Shown: positions 16,253 to 19,745 of the stretch, piece by piece
Layout: every line of letters begins with the position of its first letter
How positions within the stretch are numbered: the stretch's first letter is position 1
DNA from: an uncultured Collinsella sp.
GTDB taxonomy: Bacteria; Actinomycetota; Coriobacteriia; Coriobacteriales; Coriobacteriaceae
NCBI GenBank assembly: GCA_900544225.1
Contig: UQUD01000034.1
Location: 1 to 19,745, forward strand
Length of the DNA: 19,745 nt
Reading direction: 5' to 3'
The notes under the pieces: model-generated
The model's database searches: none
The model's input: the letters and a program-made list of their open reading frames with translations, nothing else
What the model was told of the DNA's origin: nothing
Translations under genes and position numbers: made by a program

Positions 16253-16290
16253 ACGCTACCGCCCCGATGGGCGAGAACGTTGCGCAACAT
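16253..16290 (-). promoter_or_regulatory. Promoter with palindromic operator for the 864-residue gene
   Basis: Read on the - strand, ATGTTGCGCAAC (16290-16279) is followed by TAGCGT (16258-16253), with exactly 23 bases between TTGCGC and the hexamer. The predicted start is near 16246, giving a leader of about 64 bases. The site is 90 bases centre-to-centre from the one serving the divergent gene. Confidence 0.65.
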
Positions 16291-16366
16291 CCGCGAGTGC
16301 GCAAATTGCAATGCGGAACGGTTTGTCCCGGGGCGTTTTGAGAGCGGATCCGTCTCGTTCCCGGCA

Positions 16367-16404
16367 ATGTTGCGCAACGTCTGCTCGGTATGGATTTCTA
16401 CACT
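16367..16404 (+). promoter_or_regulatory. Promoter with palindromic operator for the two-pass membrane protein
   Basis: ATGTTGCGCAAC (16367-16378) is followed by TACACT (16399-16404), with exactly 23 bases between TTGCGC and the hexamer. The predicted start is near 16411, about 38 bases before the ATG at 16449. Confidence 0.68.
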
Positions 16405-16448
16405 TGAGTTGTCCAAAAGGGATTCGGTTCTTGAATGAGGGATGAACG

Positions 16449-16994
16449 ATGGGCGGGAACTCCTATTACGATGACGATATGTCTGAAGAGGACTACGAGC
16501 GGGTCATGGAGCATATGTATGAGCTTGAGTGCGAGCTCGAGGAGCCTCATGACGCTCGCACCGACCAGTTGATTCGCGAGGAGCTCGAGGATCTTTCGAG
16601 TGCCATGTTGTTTGAGCCGGTGGTCAAAAACGGTGAGTACCTTGGTGAGCGCGACCATGTGCCCGGGTATTGGACGGATCGTCGCGATTTGGAGTCCGAG
16701 TCTTCAGGCACTTCGAGCGATGCCGACGAGGTGGAAAAGGATGAGCCGTTTGATTTAATAGGCTATCAGGGTTCTTCTTCGGGTGGCTCGGTACTCGACA
16801 TGTTTACTCCCATTTTAAGGAGTCGCGTGTTCTGGATCTTCATCGCGTTTTTGGTGTTTATCGGCCTGCTCGACATGTTCTACGACAGTTTTATTGTTCC
16901 TTCGGGCTTTGCTATTAGCCGCATCAATTTCCAGGGCTTGGTGCTGCTGGCGATTGTCGTTGCCTGCGTTGCCCTGAGGCGTCGTCGCCGTTAA
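16449..16994 (+). CDS. Small two-pass membrane protein with acidic cytoplasmic domain
   Basis: This 181-residue protein is unrecognised. Residues 1-110 are strongly acidic, with Asp/Glu-rich helices and a Ser/Gly-rich linker. Two hydrophobic segments follow at about 130-147 and 157-175. It ends in R-R-R-R-R, which by the positive-inside rule puts the C-terminus, and so also the N-terminal domain, in the cytoplasm. The ATG is preceded by GAGGGA (16437-16442) at 6 bases. It is divergent from the 864-residue gene and has its own operator-bearing promoter. A 14-base palindrome overlaps its stop codon but lacks a T-tract, so I do not call it a terminator. Function unknown. Confidence 0.82.
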   Translation: MGGNSYYDDDMSEEDYERVMEHMYELECELEEPHDARTDQLIREELEDLSSAMLFEPVVKNGEYLGERDHVPGYWTDRRDLESESSGTSSDADEVEKDEPFDLIGYQGSSSGGSVLDMFTPILRSRVFWIFIAFLVFIGLLDMFYDSFIVPSGFAISRINFQGLVLLAIVVACVALRRRRR

Positions 16995-17017
16995 CGGCGG
17001 TATTGACGCAGTTTCCG

Positions 17018-17055
17018 ATGTTGCGCAACAGGTTATCTGGACAGCGGCGTATGCT
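17018..17055 (+). promoter_or_regulatory. Promoter with palindromic operator for the GNAT gene
   Basis: ATGTTGCGCAAC (17018-17029, within the perfect palindrome 17019-17030) is followed by TATGCT (17050-17055), with exactly 23 bases between TTGCGC and the hexamer. The predicted start is at about 17061-17063. Confidence 0.72.
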
Positions 17056-17060
17056 CGGGT

Positions 17061-17090
17061 TGTCCTGAAAGCGAGAGAAAGGACAGGACA
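17061..17090 (+). promoter_or_regulatory. 5'-end hairpin overlapping the GNAT ribosome binding site
   Basis: TGTCCTG (17061-17067) can pair with CAGGACA (17084-17090), or its first six bases with AGGACA (17080-17085). The stem begins at the predicted transcription start and covers the AAAGGA region and the bases right before the ATG. It could limit ribosome access or stabilise the 5' end. The stem is only 7 base pairs. Confidence 0.35.
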
Positions 17091-17639
17091 ATGGCTGAAG
17101 TTGAAGTAAGGGCTTTAGGTCCCGACGACGTCGATGCGATGGTCGATCTGGACGAGCAGTCGGGCTACGAGGTCTATGACGAGTACGCGGACTGGGTTGA
17201 GGACGAGGACGAGGAGAACTCTTCCCTCTGGGGCGTCTTTGCCGATGATGAGCTGGTCGGTTTTTGCGTAACGGGCGGTTCAGATGACCCCCGCCTGCCG
17301 GATGCCGTTACGGAGCACCCGCTCAACAAGTACTTGGCGACATTTTTGAGCCATGTGTATGTTGACCCCGACTACCGCGGTAACGGCTATGGCGCGCGCC
17401 TGGTGCACGACGCCCTGTTGAGATACTGGGAGAGCGAGGGCCACCAGCAGCCTGCATTCCTGGATCTGAGCGAATATCTCTTTGACGATCCTGATGCGGA
17501 TCCGATTAAGCTCGCACATCTGCTCATCGACTTCTTTGGCAAGAACGGGTTTGAACCCATTCCCGACGACGAACACGACATCACCTACACCTGCATGGTC
17601 TTGGATCCCAAGAACTTTAAGGACCCGGACGCAGAGTAG
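17091..17639 (+). CDS. GNAT-family N-acetyltransferase
   Basis: This 182-residue protein has the GNAT core. An early R-A-L-G-P-D-D-V-D-A-M segment forms the first strand and helix. W-G-V-F-A-D-D-E-L-V-G-F is strands 2-3, and V-Y-V-D-P-D-Y-R96-G-N-G-Y-G101 is the acetyl-CoA pyrophosphate loop (R-x-x-G-x-G). Such enzymes move acetyl from acetyl-CoA to amines or protein amino groups; the substrate cannot be read here. The protein is unusually acidic, with D/E-rich stretches near 32-43 and 131-136, unlike a typical antibiotic acetyltransferase. An AAAGGA SD (17078-17083) lies 7 bases before the ATG. The promoter shares the operator of its three left-hand neighbours. An intrinsic terminator follows. 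Confidence 0.87.
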   Translation: MAEVEVRALGPDDVDAMVDLDEQSGYEVYDEYADWVEDEDEENSSLWGVFADDELVGFCVTGGSDDPRLPDAVTEHPLNKYLATFLSHVYVDPDYRGNGYGARLVHDALLRYWESEGHQQPAFLDLSEYLFDDPDADPIKLAHLLIDFFGKNGFEPIPDDEHDITYTCMVLDPKNFKDPDAE

Positions 17640-17682
17640 AGGTTGTGATCTGTTGGTTCAGCTTCCCTAGTTGGTGTTTGAC

Positions 17683-17728
17683 GGGGCCGGACGTTCCAGT
17701 TGTGATGGCTGGACGCCCGGTCCTTTTT
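17683..17728 (+). terminator. Intrinsic terminator after the GNAT gene
   Basis: An imperfect GC-rich stem (17684-17699 with 17709-17723, about 13 pairs with one bulge and one mismatch) has a loop of nine bases. TTTTTGTTG follows from 17724. It lies 44 bases past the GNAT stop. Confidence 0.75.
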
Positions 17729-17760
17729 GTTGCCTGTCGGGTTTGGTGTTCGGCACGTTT

Positions 17761-17980
17761 GTCTCGATCTGTAACATCTGGGGGGGGGATACGGGGTCTA
17801 GTTGTTACAGATCGAGATTGTTCCTCGACTGACAACTCAACTGTCTCAATCTGTAACATCTGGGGCTGGTTTTGCTCCGTAACTGTTACAGATCGAGATG
17901 TTAGCCAAGGGGCTGACTGAATGTCTCGATCTGTAACGTGTAGACCCGGTTTTGCTCCGTAACTGTTACAGATTGAGACA
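17761..17980. repeat. Array of three 80-82-base palindromic repeats
   Basis: Each unit is a long hairpin built on TCTCGATCTGTAACA and its reverse complement. Arms: unit 1 at 17762-17776 and 17803-17817 (15 perfect pairs); unit 2 at 17844-17858 and 17884-17898 (one mismatch); unit 3 at 17922-17937 and 17965-17980 (one G-T wobble). The spacers are about 25 bases; units 2 and 3 share 26 identical bases at 17868-17893 and 17948-17973. The spacer of unit 1 differs and holds a run of nine G. The repeat period is 82 then 80 bases. It resembles a REP/BIME-like or MITE-like intergenic element and contains no gene. Confidence 0.88.
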
Positions 17981-18251
17981 ATCGGTCCGGACCCGCTCCT
18001 CCTGCTCCGTCATCTGTGGTTTACGTGGGGGCATACGGAGCACGGGTATACTAACCGGCGGCGAATCTGCTCCATCGCTTAGAGCTGCTGCGTCTGGACG
18101 GCGCGTGATAGGGCTGCCAAAGCGATCGCCAGCGTGCTGAGCAACGTCCTCTCTGTGCGCACCCGTTTTTGTATGTATTAGCGCACTACCAAGCACGCCC
18201 GCGCGGCCGCATGCCGTGTCCATTGCGCGTGCAGATAAGGAACAACAACAT
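17981..18251 (+). other. Gene-free leader region before the helicase
   Basis: I see no convincing gene in these bases. A good -10-like TATACT lies at 18047-18052 without a clear -35 at the right distance. If used, it would give a leader of about 190 bases before the helicase ATG; long leaders are common on cold-shock helicase mRNAs. A GTGCGCAC followed by TTTTTG near 18160-18172 might be a small regulatory hairpin, but I cannot support it further. Confidence 0.35.
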
Positions 18252-19745
18252 ATGCGTAATTCTGTATCCGACGTCACCGACGCCGAGATTCTGGACGAGA
18301 CCCGCGAGGCCATGACCCAGGCTGCCTTCGATGCCGCCGACGAGGCCAATGCTGCCCAGGCCGTCGAGTCCGCTACCGAGAGCCTGCCCGCCTTTGACGA
18401 ACTGGGCCTTTCCGACGAGATGCTTCGTGCTATCGAGAACCTGGGCTACACGGCGCCGACGCCCGTGCAGGCCGGCTCGATCCCCGTGGTGCTCGAGGGC
18501 CGCGACCTGCTTGCCGCCGCTCAGACCGGCACCGGCAAGACGGCCGCCTTTTTGCTGCCGACTATGAACAATCTGGAGCACATCGCTCCTCCCAAGCCCG
18601 TGCGCGAGCGCGGCGGCCGCAACCGTCGTCGCGGTGCTAAAAAGCCCGAGGGCAACGGCCGTGGCCCCGTGATGCTCGTCATCACTCCTACGCGCGAGCT
18701 TGCCCAGCAAATCGACGAGGTCGCGAGCAAGATCGCCGACGTCACCGGCCATGTTGCCGTGACCGTCGTGGGCGGCGTGAGCTACAAGCCACAGACCGCG
18801 GCACTCAAGTACGGCTGCGACATCCTGGTCGCAACGCCGGGCCGTCTGGTTGATCTGATCGAGCAGGGTGCCTGCCACCTGGACGAGGTTAAGGTCCTGG
18901 TGCTCGACGAGGCTGACCGCATGCTCGACATGGGCTTTTTGCCCGCCGTTCGCCGTATTGTGCGCGAGACGCCGGCTGAGCGCCAGACGCTGCTGTTCTC
19001 GGCGACCCTCGACGAGGAGGCCGTGGGCGAGATCACCGACCTGGTGAGCGACCCGGCCCGCGTGGAGATCGCACCGGCCACGTCGACCGCCGACACCGTC
19101 GACCAGTTTGTGTTCCCGGTGTCCATCGAGGCCAAGAACAACCTGTTGCCCGAGTTTCTCAAGAAGGAGGGCCCGGAGCGTACTATCGTCTTTATGCGCA
19201 CCAAGCACCGTGCCGACAGCTGCTGCCGTCGTCTGGAGCGCAAGGGCATCAAGGCCGCCGCGATTCACGGCAACCGCAGCCAGGCCCAGCGCGAGCGTGC
19301 CCTTTCGGCCTTCCGCGACGGTACCGTCGACGTGCTGGTGGCAACCGACGTGCTTGCCCGCGGCATCGACATTAGTGACGTGCGCTACGTCGTGAACTTT
19401 GACGTGCCGGCCGAGCCGACCGACTACATCCACCGTATTGGCCGTACGGGCCGTGCCGGCGAGCTGGGCTGGGCCATCACGTTTGTGACCGAGCAGGATG
19501 TCGATGAGTTCTACGAGATCGAGAAGCTCATGGACAAGACTGCCGACATCTACGAGGCCGGCGACCTGCATGTGGGTCCCAATCCGCCCGCGGTTGACCC
19601 CGAGCGCGACCCTGCGGCCTTTAAGGTGAAGAAGAAGACCAAGCGCGGCAAGTCCAAGAGCAAGAAGAAACTCGAGCAGGCACGTCGCGACGGCAAGCGC
19701 AACGGCGATGACTACGGTGATGTGGCCGGTCGCTCCAACCGCGGT
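18252..19745 (+). CDS. DEAD-box ATP-dependent RNA helicase (3' partial)
   Basis: All superfamily-2 DEAD motifs are present: a Q motif ending P-T-P-V-Q (70-73), A-Q-T-G-T-G-K-T (90-97), P-T-R-E-L-A (146-151), T-P-G-R (195-198), D-E-A-D (219-222), S-A-T (250-252), A-T-D-V-L-A-R-G-I-D (364-373) and H-R-I-G-R-T-G-R (394-401). It unwinds short RNA duplexes using ATP, as RhlE/CsdA-type enzymes do in ribosome assembly and RNA turnover. An Arg/Gly-rich insert (about 115-138) sits between motifs I and Ia. A Lys-rich tail starts near residue 455, and the frame is open at residue 498 at the window edge. The ATG at 18252 follows AAGGA. An acidic 45-residue N-terminal extension precedes the core. The exact subfamily is uncertain. 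Confidence 0.95.
   Translation, partial: MRNSVSDVTDAEILDETREAMTQAAFDAADEANAAQAVESATESLPAFDELGLSDEMLRAIENLGYTAPTPVQAGSIPVVLEGRDLLAAAQTGTGKTAAFLLPTMNNLEHIAPPKPVRERGGRNRRRGAKKPEGNGRGPVMLVITPTRELAQQIDEVASKIADVTGHVAVTVVGGVSYKPQTAALKYGCDILVATPGRLVDLIEQGACHLDEVKVLVLDEADRMLDMGFLPAVRRIVRETPAERQTLLFSATLDEEAVGEITDLVSDPARVEIAPATSTADTVDQFVFPVSIEAKNNLLPEFLKKEGPERTIVFMRTKHRADSCCRRLERKGIKAAAIHGNRSQAQRERALSAFRDGTVDVLVATDVLARGIDISDVRYVVNFDVPAEPTDYIHRIGRTGRAGELGWAITFVTEQDVDEFYEIEKLMDKTADIYEAGDLHVGPNPPAVDPERDPAAFKVKKKTKRGKSKSKKKLEQARRDGKRNGDDYGDVAGRSNRG

Noticed and set aside
16183..16416. 78-residue N-terminal extension of the 864-residue protein
   Set aside because: It would run through the operator and -10 of its own promoter, and the composition is Arg-rich and unlike the rest of the protein.
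16986..16999. 14-base palindrome CGCCGTTAACGGCG as terminator or operator
   Set aside because: It has no loop or T-tract, overlaps the stop codon of the two-pass protein and occurs once. It is probably a by-product of Arg codons next to the stop.
17761..17980. CRISPR array
   Set aside because: The repeats are long hairpins with near-identical spacers and an 80-82-base period. There are no short direct repeats with unique spacers and no cas genes.
18186..19571. 461-residue open frame on the - strand
   Set aside because: It is the antisense of the DEAD-box helicase, whose motifs are all intact. The His/Val/Gly/Leu-rich content is typical of an antisense reading of GC-rich coding DNA.

Overview
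The window looks like chromosomal DNA from a moderately GC-rich Gram-positive bacterium. The protein style (acidic, Asp/Glu-rich, FHA and Hanks-type kinase signalling) fits an actinobacterium, and a Coriobacteriia gut genus such as Collinsella is my best guess. That placement is an inference, because the window holds no rRNA or other taxonomic marker.

Region A (1-11999, all + strand) is one tightly packed operon of nine genes with overlaps or gaps of 2 to 73 bases, and it ends at a strong hairpin at 12052-12089. The order is: an FHA plus zinc-ribbon protein (5' end outside the window), a small radical SAM protein of the NrdG-activase type, a Clp/Hsp100-like AAA+ ATPase, a PP2C phosphatase, a 1388-residue membrane Ser/Thr kinase, a soluble protein sharing the kinase's C-terminal domain, a membrane protein with a compositionally foreign C-terminal half, and two paralogous single-pass membrane proteins with an EF-hand-like loop and a leucine-rich-like outer domain. 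The kinase opens with eleven copies of an E-T-V-T-V-x-R motif, which resembles the phosphosite of GarA/OdhI. The likely logic is that the kinase phosphorylates threonines in this array, the FHA protein docks on them, PP2C reverses the mark, and the AAA+ and radical SAM proteins are the effectors. The membrane proteins would sense something outside the cell. I do not recognise this set as a named system.

Region B (12124-17639) holds four separately transcribed genes: two unknown proteins on the - strand (423 and 864 residues, the latter with an internal duplication), and a small two-pass membrane protein and a GNAT acetyltransferase on the + strand. All four share one promoter design. An oriented palindromic site, ATGTTGCGCAAC, lies with its TTGCGC exactly 23 bases upstream of a TAnnnT hexamer, which places the palindrome centre near -37.5. 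This points to a four-unit regulon run by one unseen dimeric regulator.

Region C (17640-19745) has a terminator, an array of three 80-82 base palindromic repeats, a leader of about 270 bases with no gene, and a DEAD-box RNA helicase that runs off the right edge.
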